Below, one piece after another: positions 17,312 through 23,748 of a stretch of 42,940 nucleotides of DNA. The notes beneath the pieces were generated by a model. The model was given only the letters and a program-made list of their open reading frames with translations, was not told where the DNA came from and ran no database searches. The translations under genes were made by a program, and so were the position numbers. Where the stretch lies: positions 1-42,940 of the IMG/VR virus record IMGVR_UViG_3300042945_002518; one strand, 5' to 3'. Origin of the DNA: a virus. Every line of letters starts with the position of its first letter. Position 1 is the stretch's first letter.

Positions 17312-18693
17312 ACGAAACAAGATGGCTTGAGATTGAACGCAGGCTGAGGTCAGCCGAATTAAGAACAGGCGACATCGACGCCATTCTGAAGTCGATTTAC
17401 GACCGGTCAATGGTGCTCTCGACCTTTATTCTGCCAAACATTGATGATACCGTCACGCCAGTCTATCCGCCCGGATCGTGTTATGACACGTCCGTCAGTG
17501 TTCTCTGGTACAACTCGCCCACAATCAGCCGGGAAATTCCGCTTGCCAGCACCGACTCAAACTGCTCAAACTCCACTTGGATCGGTGTTGCACCCGGGGC
17601 AAGTGGCTGGCCCGATGTGCTGGATAGCTGGCGGCAGTACATTAGCTACAATGGCACCACCACAACGCTTGACAGCAAGGATGTTATTTGTGTCAGCGGC
17701 GCACCGGTTCTCACTACAACTCCCGGATTCACGCAGCCCACATATCTGATTTTGCCAACAATCAACGTGGACAATCCTGCAACGATATGGTGGAACCTCT
17801 CGATCCACCAGTCAGTTCCGGCTGTCCATGACGCCAGAAACGAAAATTTGACGTGGTATTACGCCAATGGCAACAGCCCGACAAGCCCCTGTTTTATTTA
17901 CGGCACCAGCAACATCACGGTGACTTATGGCAACACGTCGGCCAACCAGACATACACCTATGGCAATAGTATTCTGGATGTCTGTCAGATTACCGGACCG
18001 GAGACGGGCAACGTCACCATTACATACAACAAGAATGGTTCGGCTGATCTAAATCAAAAATACGATGGCAAATTCCGCCTCACACTGATGGATTACGTGG
18101 TCTATAACGGCACAAGCGGCCCTGATCCAGCTGGTGCTGCCACCAATGCCAACGGCCTGCTTGCTGGCGTCAAAGGGCTTCAGGTCATCATGGGCCAGAA
18201 CGGGACAACCTGCGACATCGACAAAAGTATTCGTTTTGTACCGTCAAACTGGAACGGAACAGTCACCTCTTACGGAAATAACGACTACAAGTATGCACAG
18301 TTCACCCCAAGTGCCAACTGGGCTTCCAGTGCCAATCTCACACTGGGCCGCAGGATTGGCTCAATTGGCATGGTCAAGTGGTCGTCGTGCGATGCCAACG
18401 CTACGATCTTTGAGAGTTTGCCTACTGACATTAAATGGAAAGGCCCGGGCAGCGTCTCGCCTTGGAGCTTAAACAGGGAATGGAACGGCAGTTTCCCGTT
18501 TGAGGACATTTCATTTCCGCCATCGTCAACACACACGCTTGCCAACGCTCCTGTCAGCGGTTTTGATTACATGTCTGAAGAGTGGTGGACAAGCAATATT
18601 ACCATAGGATGGCGAACTGTATATGCAAGCTATGCCGGAAGTTACAGCTATGTCCCTGTGAGTCTGAAATGGAAAGTTGAAGGCCCGATATAG
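17308..18693 (+). CDS. Minor tail / receptor-binding protein candidate
   Basis: A 461-residue protein with an N-terminal helical anchor (EIERRLRSAELRTGDIDAI), then an entirely beta-rich, Asn/Thr/Ser/Trp/Tyr-rich body. Six to eight Cys residues are spread through it (for example PGSCYDTS, SPCFIYG, LDVCQITG). The composition resembles host-recognition proteins. It is the last gene of the tail module, followed by a promoter and unrelated genes. No known domain is recognised. An alternative is a structural side-tail protein. Confidence 0.55.
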   Translation: MNETRWLEIERRLRSAELRTGDIDAILKSIYDRSMVLSTFILPNIDDTVTPVYPPGSCYDTSVSVLWYNSPTISREIPLASTDSNCSNSTWIGVAPGASGWPDVLDSWRQYISYNGTTTTLDSKDVICVSGAPVLTTTPGFTQPTYLILPTINVDNPATIWWNLSIHQSVPAVHDARNENLTWYYANGNSPTSPCFIYGTSNITVTYGNTSANQTYTYGNSILDVCQITGPETGNVTITYNKNGSADLNQKYDGKFRLTLMDYVVYNGTSGPDPAGAATNANGLLAGVKGLQVIMGQNGTTCDIDKSIRFVPSNWNGTVTSYGNNDYKYAQFTPSANWASSANLTLGRRIGSIGMVKWSSCDANATIFESLPTDIKWKGPGSVSPWSLNREWNGSFPFEDISFPPSSTHTLANAPVSGFDYMSEEWWTSNITIGWRTVYASYAGSYSYVPVSLKWKVEGPI

Positions 18694-18700
18694 TGACCTC

Positions 18701-18729
18701 TTGTATAGATATTTTACTTGTGCTATATT
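18701..18729 (+). promoter_or_regulatory. Sigma70-like promoter
   Basis: TTGTAT (18701-18706), 17 bases, TATATT (18724-18729), directly after the tail operon. It would drive the 104-residue gene at 18782. No heptad operator overlaps it, which sets it apart from most promoters here. Confidence 0.55.
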
Positions 18730-18781
18730 TTTCCGAGTGACAGAACCTATTAACCCGAGCCGTGCATATAACGGAGAAATG

Positions 18782-19096
18782 ATGAGTAAAGCATTTCAGG
18801 AATATAAGCCGTGGAAGTCAGTGAATCCTCAGTTCAACCCTGTTTTGCAGCAGGTTCATGAGGATGACGACTCGCTCTACACAGAGCAGATAGCCGAGCC
18901 CTACTACGGCACCATCTATGAGTCAACGATGCTGCTTAATGCAATATCGGGATTGATTCTGGCAATCAAGGACGTACCCAGCCAAATGGAAAATGTGCAA
19001 AAGCTGGCAAACTTCGCCACTGAAAGCATAGTTGGCAAAACAGAAACAATTGACGAAAAGACACCAGAAACAGTTGATCTGTCTCCAGTGATCTGA
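18782..19096 (+). CDS. Hypothetical 104-residue protein
   Basis: Two adjacent in-frame ATGs exist. The second, at 18782, is better spaced from GGAG at 18773 and is chosen. The protein is acidic, with a Pro/Lys/Gln N-terminus (FQEYKPWKSVNPQFNPV), a central helix (MLLNAISGLILAIKDV) that is moderately hydrophobic, and an acidic Thr/Glu-rich tail. It forms a single-gene unit between a promoter and the small-RNA locus. Its 3' end contains both a GACACCAG heptad and the -35 box of the next promoter. No family is recognised. Confidence 0.5.
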   Translation: MSKAFQEYKPWKSVNPQFNPVLQQVHEDDDSLYTEQIAEPYYGTIYESTMLLNAISGLILAIKDVPSQMENVQKLANFATESIVGKTETIDEKTPETVDLSPVI

Positions 19097-19102
19097 TACA
19101 AT
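19074..19102 (+). promoter_or_regulatory. Promoter of the candidate small RNA
   Basis: TTGATC (19074-19079), 17 bases, TACAAT (19097-19102). It lies within the last codons of the preceding gene. A single AGACACCAG heptad is found just upstream at 19059-19067. The predicted start is about 19108-19110. Confidence 0.55.
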
Positions 19103-19108
19103 TAAATA

Positions 19109-19235
19109 GTCGCAAAGGTTAGTCTCGGAGCGACAATCATAGCGTGTGGTCTGGATCTACCTTAACAAGTCTGCAACCCTTGTTATGCGGACCACAAGCC
19201 ATAAACCTACCGCTTGCCGTGCGGTGGGTTTTTTT
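19109..19235 (+). ncRNA. Candidate structured phage small RNA with own promoter and terminator
   Basis: The segment has a promoter (19074-19102), no credible reading frame, and a strong intrinsic terminator, so a transcript of about 125 nt is predicted. Its predicted folds are a 5' hairpin GTCGC (19109-19113)/GCGAC (19130-19134); a 9-bp closing stem TGTGGTCTG (19145-19153)/CGGACCACA (19188-19196) with one G-U pair; and inside it a 7-bp hairpin TAACAAG (19163-19169)/CTTGTTA (19179-19185) with a 9-base loop. The terminator hairpin forms the 3' end. The fold is not a tRNA because D and T arms are absent. The role is unknown; an antisense regulator or a decoy RNA is possible. Confidence 0.5.
19203..19235 (+). 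terminator. Intrinsic terminator of the small-RNA locus
   Basis: An 11-bp stem, AAACCTACCGC (19203-19213) with GCGGTGGGTTT (19221-19231), one G-U pair, loop of 7, ending in a run of seven T (19229-19235). This is the clearest terminator in the region. Confidence 0.85.
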
Positions 19236-19236
19236 A

Positions 19237-19266
19237 TTGACTTTGTTACGCCCCCTCCCATAATAT
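19237..19266 (+). promoter_or_regulatory. Promoter directly behind the small-RNA terminator
   Basis: TTGACT (19237-19242) and ATAATA/TAATAT (19260-19266) with a 17-18 base spacer. The heptad operator begins at the last base of the -10 box. It points into a stretch without a supported gene. Confidence 0.65.
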
Positions 19267-19280
19267 GACACCATACACCA
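19266..19280 (+). promoter_or_regulatory. Tandem heptad operator, 14/15 match
   Basis: TGACACCATACACCA, one mismatch to the consensus, covering the predicted transcription start of the preceding promoter. Confidence 0.65.
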
Positions 19281-19679
19281 GAAGGTGTTTTGACCTCTGG
19301 TTTCAGAATTGGCGTCAGCCACCGGTTGCAGTCGAGTGCGTATCTACCGGAACCCAAAACGGACGCTCGTTAAAGATACTTGCCGGATTCACAGGTCTCC
19401 GGTCTGCGAAGGAATTGATCGAAAAAGGGTTCTCCACAGCGAGTTTTTCCGGGCAACGGGCAGGTAGTAGATCCTGCAAGCACGGCAACGTCCCGGTCCC
19501 AAACTGATACTGATCACTCAGTAAAAAACCCTCCCATAAGATCAATTTCACCAGCAGTTCAATGAAGCAGTCCTGAAACCACCAGCAGCCGCCAACCCTC
19601 TTAATATCAGTAGGGATGGCCGTGCTGTGCGCAGAATAGACCTCTCTCGCCTTTTTTCAAATTATTTTAGATATGGCAG
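19281..19679 (+). other. Stretch of about 400 bases without a supported gene
   Basis: It is transcribed from the 19237 promoter if that is active. One 80-codon frame exists, but its only ATG (19265) would lie upstream of the transcription start and overlaps the operator, with no ribosome binding site. Small hairpins are visible: CCGGA/TCCGG near 19383-19402 and GCAGG/CCTGC near 19459-19476. The segment may hold a second RNA, but nothing decisive is seen. Confidence 0.4.
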
Positions 19680-19707
19680 TTGACACCAAACTGACATTTT
19701 GTAGAAT
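19680..19707 (+). promoter_or_regulatory. Promoter with flanking direct and inverted heptads
   Basis: TTGACA (19680-19685), 16 bases, TAGAAT (19702-19707). A TGACACC heptad overlaps the -35 box, and inverted GTGTCAG (19710-19716) and GGTGTCA (19723-19729) lie at and after the start. It drives the replication/recombination gene block beginning near 19746. Confidence 0.65.
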
Positions 19708-19769
19708 AGTGTCAGAAAAGGGGGTGTCAGATTAACAGGAAGATCATTTGCCGGACTCCTGATGAGATT

Positions 19770-20006
19770 GTGCTCAAGCTCAAGAGCCTAGTAGGGCTTT
19801 TTACTGTCAACAAAATTTATGGTCAGGATGACCGCCTGTTGACTCAGGAGAAGATGGTATCGATTGCGATTGAGCATTTACACGAGCAGGTGAAGGGCGA
19901 GGCGATAGACCGAAGCTCGATGAAAGCGATTGCGGATCGGGTCAACGGGTTTTATGCCGATAGTGCCGAGAGTGTGAAACAGCCAACACGGGATGCGTTT
20001 CGATGA
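19770..20006 (+). CDS. Hypothetical small protein, first gene of the recombination block
   Basis: A 78-residue protein from GTG at 19770, helical and charged (QEKMVSIAIEHLHEQVKG, MKAIADRVNGFYADSAES). The frame remains coding-like upstream (residues read IICRTPDEIVLKLKSL), and an ATT codon at 19746 lies five bases behind AGGAAG. The true start may therefore be that rare codon, giving 86 residues. It overlaps the next gene by ATGA. No family is recognised. Confidence 0.5.
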   Translation: MLKLKSLVGLFTVNKIYGQDDRLLTQEKMVSIAIEHLHEQVKGEAIDRSSMKAIADRVNGFYADSAESVKQPTRDAFR

Positions 20007-20413
20007 GTTACGGAGATTCAACTTGGAATTACGGAAAATACAAAGGGACGCCCATTCAGGAGGTTCCAACCGATTATTTGAGCTGGGCTGCGGCCAACAT
20101 GGAGTTGCGGACGGCCAAGACAGCGGCAGCTAAAGAGCTGACACGACGGAATCAGGACGTTCCCGAGCCAAAGATCAAGAACGAGCGGGAGAAAACGGCG
20201 GATCAGGTTCAGTATGAGATCAGAAAGGTTCATGCCGTAATGGGCGAAATCACTGCCGGTCTCAACAGGCTTCTGATCCACGCCGGGCTTCCGCCTGTAT
20301 CCATTGACCCAAAGCTGGGACGAATCAGCAGGCCGAGGCCCGAATCCAACTATGAGCCCGCCCCGGGTTACATCGAGGGCGAAGAGATCGGTACTGATGA
20401 TACGCCGTTTTAA
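20003..20413 (+). CDS. DUF3820-like protein with SSB-like acidic C-terminal tip
   Basis: A 136-residue protein. The N-terminal motif YGKYKGTPIQEVPTDYLSWAA (about residues 11-31) matches the G-K-Y-K-G-x-P-I-x-x-x-P-x-x-Y-L-x-W signature of the DUF3820 family, which is often found in phage replication modules and near exonucleases. A charged helix follows. The protein ends in EEIGTDDTPF, very like the D-D-D-I-P-F tip by which bacterial SSB recruits repair and replication proteins. No separate SSB gene is visible in the window. A role in recruiting host DNA-processing enzymes or in ssDNA handling is inferred. The start overlaps the previous stop. Confidence 0.65.
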   Translation: MSYGDSTWNYGKYKGTPIQEVPTDYLSWAAANMELRTAKTAAAKELTRRNQDVPEPKIKNEREKTADQVQYEIRKVHAVMGEITAGLNRLLIHAGLPPVSIDPKLGRISRPRPESNYEPAPGYIEGEEIGTDDTPF

Positions 20414-20440
20414 GACAACACGGCACGGACGCCTGTTTTC

Positions 20441-20520
20441 TGTCGTGATTGGATGAGCCCGCCTGTTTTGTTGATCAGGTCGCTTAAGAGGCTTGCTGGG
20501 TTCGAGTCCCAGCCGCGACA
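20441..20520 (+). tRNA. tRNA-like element, anticodon uncertain
   Basis: The 3' half is convincing: T-stem CTGGG/CCCAG around the invariant-type loop TTCGAGT (20496-20512) and a 3' strand CGCGACA (20514-20520) that pairs with TGTCGTG at 20441-20447. The anticodon arm CCTG/CAGG (around 20462-20479) has an unusual loop, the D arm cannot be drawn, and no encoded CCA follows. It could be a degenerate tRNA, a tRNA-Asn-like remnant (GTT in the loop), or a fragment of a host tRNA from recombination. Function as a tRNA is doubtful. Confidence 0.35.
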
Positions 20521-20522
20521 AT

Positions 20523-20551
20523 CAGCATGGTTTTACAACTGAACCATGCTG
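20523..20551 (+). repeat. Perfect 10-bp inverted repeat
   Basis: CAGCATGGTT (20523-20532) and AACCATGCTG (20542-20551) around a 9-base loop, two bases after the tRNA-like element. No T-run follows, so it is more likely an RNA processing or protein-binding structure than a terminator. Confidence 0.55.
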
Positions 20552-20652
20552 GCCTCTGAGTCCGTTCATTCACATGGATTGGCGAAGAGATAATCCTGAG
20601 GCTGGGTGGCTCGTTGCTGCCCAGCATTCTTTCAACCATTACGAGAGTAAGC

Positions 20653-20847
20653 ATGCACGCAAAGATCATTAAGAACGCAATCGACGAATGCAACCGTTTT
20701 TCCAAGCTGGCCAACGACATTCTGGAGAGCGGTGAAGTCACACCGGCAGACGAGGATGTCTTGAAGCGATTCTCGTTGGACGCCATGAGGTCGCTGCGTC
20801 GCGTGCGTGGTGAATCAGAGAACCAAGAGCCTTCTGAGACAAACTGA
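20653..20847 (+). CDS. Hypothetical 64-residue helical protein
   Basis: The ATG at 20653 with GAGAG upstream is preferred over an in-frame TTG 39 bases earlier, which runs through the hairpin region. The protein is one long charged helix pair (KIIKNAIDECNRFSKLANDI, DEDVLKRFSLDAMRSLRRVR) with an acidic, Asn/Gln/Ser tail. It lies directly in front of a heptad operator and the nuclease gene. No family is recognised. Confidence 0.45.
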   Translation: MHAKIIKNAIDECNRFSKLANDILESGEVTPADEDVLKRFSLDAMRSLRRVRGESENQEPSETN

Positions 20848-20859
20848 CACCAGACACCA
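20845..20859 (+). promoter_or_regulatory. Tandem heptad operator, exact consensus
   Basis: TGACACCAGACACCA overlaps the stop of the preceding gene and ends one base before the ATG of the nuclease gene. No good promoter is seen here, so the site may act on translation initiation, block elongation, or repress read-through transcription. Confidence 0.65.
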
Positions 20860-20860
20860 C

Positions 20861-21310
20861 ATGCCACGATACGAAACACTTCAGGATGTTTGCAGGGAAG
20901 CAATGGTCGCAGGATGGCTCGGCCAATTCCTTGGTGCCGTGCCGGTGAAAACAGGGGCGTTTTCGCCGCACGACTACCTTCTGCAAAAGGACGGCAAAAC
21001 GTCTCATGTCATTGAGATCAAGTGCCGTTCCGGGGTCAGAAAGTACAAAGATTACATGGTTTCGGCGGAAAAGTGGCACAACCTCATCGCAGCAGGGTTG
21101 GAACACAAATGCCCAGCCCTGCTTGTTCTTTACGACGAAACTGACAGCCGGATCTATGCCGTTAAGGCGGCCAGTGCAAACGTGAGCCACTTGAGCATTA
21201 TCGGCAGAAACGACCGGCCCGAGCAGCCACCCGAGCCCTCGGTCGTTATTGAGTGGGGAAAGTTCAAGTCCATAGCGATCATCAAAAGAAAGGTAAGCAA
21301 TGTCGGGTGA
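20861..21310 (+). CDS. PD-(D/E)XK-type nuclease (Holliday-junction / VRR-like candidate)
   Basis: A 149-residue protein with the minimal PD-(D/E)XK core: Asp38 in PHDYLLQ, then Glu52-Ile-Lys54 in VIEIKCRSG. An upstream helix carries REAMVAGWLGQF, typical of small phage nucleases that cut branched or ssDNA-flanked substrates. It lies three genes before a RuvC-like resolvase. The first ATG follows the heptad operator at once and no ribosome binding site is visible. A GTG at 20807 would give 18 more residues, but most of that extension lies inside the previous gene. Nuclease fold assignment is fairly good; the substrate is unknown. Confidence 0.65.
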   Translation: MPRYETLQDVCREAMVAGWLGQFLGAVPVKTGAFSPHDYLLQKDGKTSHVIEIKCRSGVRKYKDYMVSAEKWHNLIAAGLEHKCPALLVLYDETDSRIYAVKAASANVSHLSIIGRNDRPEQPPEPSVVIEWGKFKSIAIIKRKVSNVG

Positions 21311-21539
21311 CATCAAAGAGATTGTACAGAAACTGGGTCGGTTTGACTCGATCACAGAAGCCTACAAGTCGGGCGACATCGAAAAACTGAAGGCCGCCGT
21401 TGACCAGAACATCACAACGCTCGAAACAATCGTAATCAACGCCAAAGGCGTCATTGATCGATACCAGCCAACAATCGACCTGCTGACACTTTTGACTAAC
21501 CAGATTGAAGCGGCAAAAGTTGCCGAAAAAGCAGAGTAA
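21300..21539 (+). CDS. Hypothetical 79-residue helical protein
   Basis: The ATG at 21300 overlaps the nuclease gene end, with AAGGTAAG upstream. The protein is almost entirely amphipathic helix with a repeated hydrophobic pattern (IKEIVQKLGRFDSITEAYKS, AAVDQNITTLETIVINA). It resembles small oligomerising or scaffold-type proteins of replication modules but has no recognised family. It is coupled to the following gene by a three-base gap. Confidence 0.45.
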   Translation: MSGDIKEIVQKLGRFDSITEAYKSGDIEKLKAAVDQNITTLETIVINAKGVIDRYQPTIDLLTLLTNQIEAAKVAEKAE

Positions 21540-21542
21540 CTG

Positions 21543-22343
21543 ATGATTGACTGGTCGGAAATCAAGGCGACTGTGATCAAGATTGTCAAACTGCACGCAG
21601 AGTACAGACATCTTGACGATTACATGCAGAAGCCGAGCCCCGGCCAATGGAAGATGGCACATAGCAAAATGCTGAAGGAAGAGGACCAGAGGTGGGTCTG
21701 GCGGGGCAAAAGGCGAGTTGTTGACGAGAACGGGGCACCGGTCGCTGAATGGTCAGACCCACCAGTGGCTGAACTCATCGCAATCATGTCGCCTTGCGTG
21801 GTGCTTGCAATGGTCAGAACCATTGAGCAGATGGCGTCGATCATCGCAGCCTACAGAAACAGCGGCAGGATCGTCAACGCTCACACGGAAGAGAGCGTAC
21901 GAGTCTCCATACTTGAGCACAACAGGCGAATCACTGAGAAGTTTGTCGCCGAACAAGTGCGACTGTTCGCAGAAGATTCGGTGGTGGCGAACAGATATGC
22001 GGAAAAACTTGGAAAAAACCACGAAGAAATCAGGCAGGAGCTTCTCAAAAAGGCACACCTCAGTCCTTCCGATCCAGTTTGGCTTCTGACGAAGGAAGAG
22101 ATGGAAGAGAGAGGTTTCTTCAAAAACAGTAGGAGAAAGCGAGCTGAAAATGCAAAAGCCCGAAGGCAAGTGGATCATCGGGATCGATCCCGGTTTAGAC
22201 GGGGGAATAGCAGCATACGACGGCCTGAACCTGATATTTCACCAGCGGATGCCGGTCATCAAGAACGGAACCAAGAGAGTGCTGAATATCGGTCGGATAG
22301 TGGAAACACTGAACCAGCCGGAGATTCAGGCGATTGTGCTTGA
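21543..22343 (+). CDS. Hypothetical 266-residue protein, long 3' overlap with the RuvC gene
   Basis: The first about 200 residues look like a genuine, helical protein (LHAEYRHLDDYMQKPSPG, VVLAMVRTIEQMASIIAAYR, HEEIRQELLKKAHLS). The last 64 residues (from about 22150) are read out of frame through the start of RuvC and are low-complexity and basic or acidic (RDRSRFRRGNSSIRR, GNTEPAGDSGDCA). The tail is therefore either a dispensable read-through or under dual constraint. No family is recognised. It belongs to the recombination block by position. Confidence 0.55.
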   Translation: MIDWSEIKATVIKIVKLHAEYRHLDDYMQKPSPGQWKMAHSKMLKEEDQRWVWRGKRRVVDENGAPVAEWSDPPVAELIAIMSPCVVLAMVRTIEQMASIIAAYRNSGRIVNAHTEESVRVSILEHNRRITEKFVAEQVRLFAEDSVVANRYAEKLGKNHEEIRQELLKKAHLSPSDPVWLLTKEEMEERGFFKNSRRKRAENAKARRQVDHRDRSRFRRGNSSIRRPEPDISPADAGHQERNQESAEYRSDSGNTEPAGDSGDCA

Positions 22344-22623
22344 GAAAGTTCATTCCATGCCCAAACAGGGAGTGGCCAGCACGTTCAAGTTTGGCGAGAA
22401 CTATGGCGTGATCAAAGGTGTGTCGGCAGGCATTGGCAAGATGTTGGTCGAAGTCACGCCGCAGGAGTGGAAGAAGAGCGTGATCAGGGGCGTCGATCTG
22501 GCCCTTGGTAAGAAAATGTCGGTCGCATTCTGCTGCAACATGTTTTCCAAGGAAAACCTGACCGATGGCGAGGCGGACGCCGCCTGCATGGCCGTGTGGG
22601 GCTGGAAGTTCCTAGCGTTTTAA
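22150..22623 (+). CDS. RuvC-like Holliday junction resolvase
   Basis: A 157-residue protein with the RuvC/RNase H fold signature: Asp13 in IIGIDPGLDGGIA, Glu65 in AIVLEKVHSM, and the C-terminal Asp pair in DGEADAACMAVWG (Asp139/Asp143). It cleaves four-way junctions before packaging or during recombination. GAGAA and AGGAG lie 14 bases upstream of ATG, so a CTG at 22144, which sits at better spacing, is an alternative. The 3' end overlaps the convergent integrase gene by 12 bases. Confidence 0.85.
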   Translation: MQKPEGKWIIGIDPGLDGGIAAYDGLNLIFHQRMPVIKNGTKRVLNIGRIVETLNQPEIQAIVLEKVHSMPKQGVASTFKFGENYGVIKGVSAGIGKMLVEVTPQEWKKSVIRGVDLALGKKMSVAFCCNMFSKENLTDGEADAACMAVWGWKFLAF

Positions 22624-23607
22624 CTTGGCCTTTTCAGCCGACGACAACATGTATTCCGGGTCTTGCTGCATCTTGGCATAGACCCGTGAAATCATGGTCA
22701 GATCAGAATGCCCGACAAGATGCGATAGCGTGACGGTATCCACGCCATTTTTCAACGCCTCGGTGATATAGCCTTTCCTGATCGACCCGAGGTGATACCG
22801 CTTCCCTGTTGCTTTTTTAATTCGATAAAACTGACTGTTGACGTTGCACCTATTCCATGGCGTGCCTTTTTGTGTGACGAAGATGTGACCATCTTTTCGT
22901 TGACCGATTGACTGTTTCACCAGACTCACGGCACGGTCAGTCAAATAAACAATCCTGATGGACTTTTTCCCTTTAGACTCGCTTCGTGGCAGCACGATCC
23001 GGTTAAACTCAGGCTCAAAGTGCCTGACCTCAAAGCAGAAAATTTCCTGCGGCCTCACGCCGGTTTCCCAAGAGAACTCAAGCATCATTCTGAAGTTGAG
23101 GCACTTAACCTGCGACAAGAGGGCGGCAAACTCGCTTGGTGTGATGGCATCTTCCCGGCTGATCTGGGCAGGCTTGCGGAAGTGCTCAATCGGGGAGCGG
23201 TCAATAAACCCCTGCCGCACGGCCCACGAGAACATGGCACAGATTGCCCGGGCAAGATTATGCCTGCTGTTCTGCCCGAGCTGTTTAGTGGAGTCGATGA
23301 TATGGGTGAGGTGGTAGGGCTTAAACTCGTGGCATGCGGTTGCATTCAGAACGGGCATGGCGATGTTCAGAAAATACGCATACCACTCATGCGTCCTGAC
23401 GGCCCTGTTTGACTTGACCCAATTGAGGAACCGGTGAGCGATCTCTGCACAACTCTGCACATCAACCGGCTCATGCGAGGCGATGATCTGGTAATACTTG
23501 GCAAACGCCTCAGAACGCTCCCGAGCAAGCCTGATCTGCTTGTCGCCGATCTGCACGTACCAGCATTTTGTTTGCTTACGATAAAACGGTTTCGGCTTAC
23601 GAGCCAT
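22612..23607 (-). CDS. int: Tyrosine integrase
   Basis: A 331-residue protein. N-terminal residues 1-45 carry a basic arm-binding-type region, and 50-140 the core-binding SAM-like domain. The catalytic residues are visible: Arg185 in TGVRPQEI, Lys212-215 in SKGKKS, Arg277 in GSIRKGYITEAL, His300 in GHSD and nucleophile Tyr310 in SRVYAKM. At the usual H-x-x-R motif position the residue next to Arg277 is Lys instead of His. It mediates site-specific integration and marks the phage as temperate. The start ATG follows GGGG. The tRNA-Pro fragment lies 50 bases upstream of its start. C-terminal style recalls integrases of planctomycetes, which is a weak hint for the host. Confidence 0.92.
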   Translation of the reverse strand: MARKPKPFYRKQTKCWYVQIGDKQIRLARERSEAFAKYYQIIASHEPVDVQSCAEIAHRFLNWVKSNRAVRTHEWYAYFLNIAMPVLNATACHEFKPYHLTHIIDSTKQLGQNSRHNLARAICAMFSWAVRQGFIDRSPIEHFRKPAQISREDAITPSEFAALLSQVKCLNFRMMLEFSWETGVRPQEIFCFEVRHFEPEFNRIVLPRSESKGKKSIRIVYLTDRAVSLVKQSIGQRKDGHIFVTQKGTPWNRCNVNSQFYRIKKATGKRYHLGSIRKGYITEALKNGVDTVTLSHLVGHSDLTMISRVYAKMQQDPEYMLSSAEKAKLKR

Positions 23608-23657
23608 GGGTATGCCCCAAAACTCTGCACAAGCCCGAAAAAATTTGCTGTAACTAG

Positions 23658-23704
23658 TCGGGGCGAAAGGATTTGAACCTCCGACTTCCTGCTCCCAAAG
23701 CAGG
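23658..23704 (-). other. Candidate attP: tRNA-Pro(TGG) 3' half
   Basis: On the minus strand this 47-bp segment reads as the anticodon arm and everything 3' of it in a tRNA-Pro: stem CCTGC/GCAGG around the loop TTTGGGA (anticodon TGG), five-base variable region, T-arm GGAGG/CCTTT around TTCAAAT, acceptor strand CGCCCCG and discriminator A. The 5' half (a CGGGGCG strand and D arm) is absent. This is exactly the pattern of phages that integrate into the 3' end of a host tRNA gene and restore it. Its location next to int supports attP. Confidence 0.65.
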
Positions 23705-23730
23705 CCAAAAGGTGGGCTAAGCCCTTTCGC
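23663..23730. repeat. Inverted repeat framing the attP region
   Basis: GCGAAAGG (23663-23670) and CCTTTCGC (23723-23730) face each other across the tRNA fragment. Inside, GGGCT/AGCCC (23713-23723) forms a second small palindrome. They may be integrase core or arm sites. Confidence 0.4.
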
Positions 23731-23748
23731 AGCAGATTGTTACGAAAA

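Noticed and set aside
19265-19507. 80-codon frame behind the 19237 promoter
   Set aside because: Its only ATG overlaps the operator and lies upstream of the predicted transcription start, with no ribosome binding site. Not called as a gene.
22119-22133. Possible -1 frameshift site (C AAA AAC) before RuvC leading to an early TAG
   Set aside because: The heptamer does not follow the X-XXY-YYZ rule and no stimulatory structure is seen.
23658-23730. Complete tRNA-Pro on the minus strand
   Set aside because: The 5' acceptor strand and D arm do not fit. Pairing of GCGAAAG with CTTTCGC would destroy the T-stem. Interpreted as attP fragment instead.
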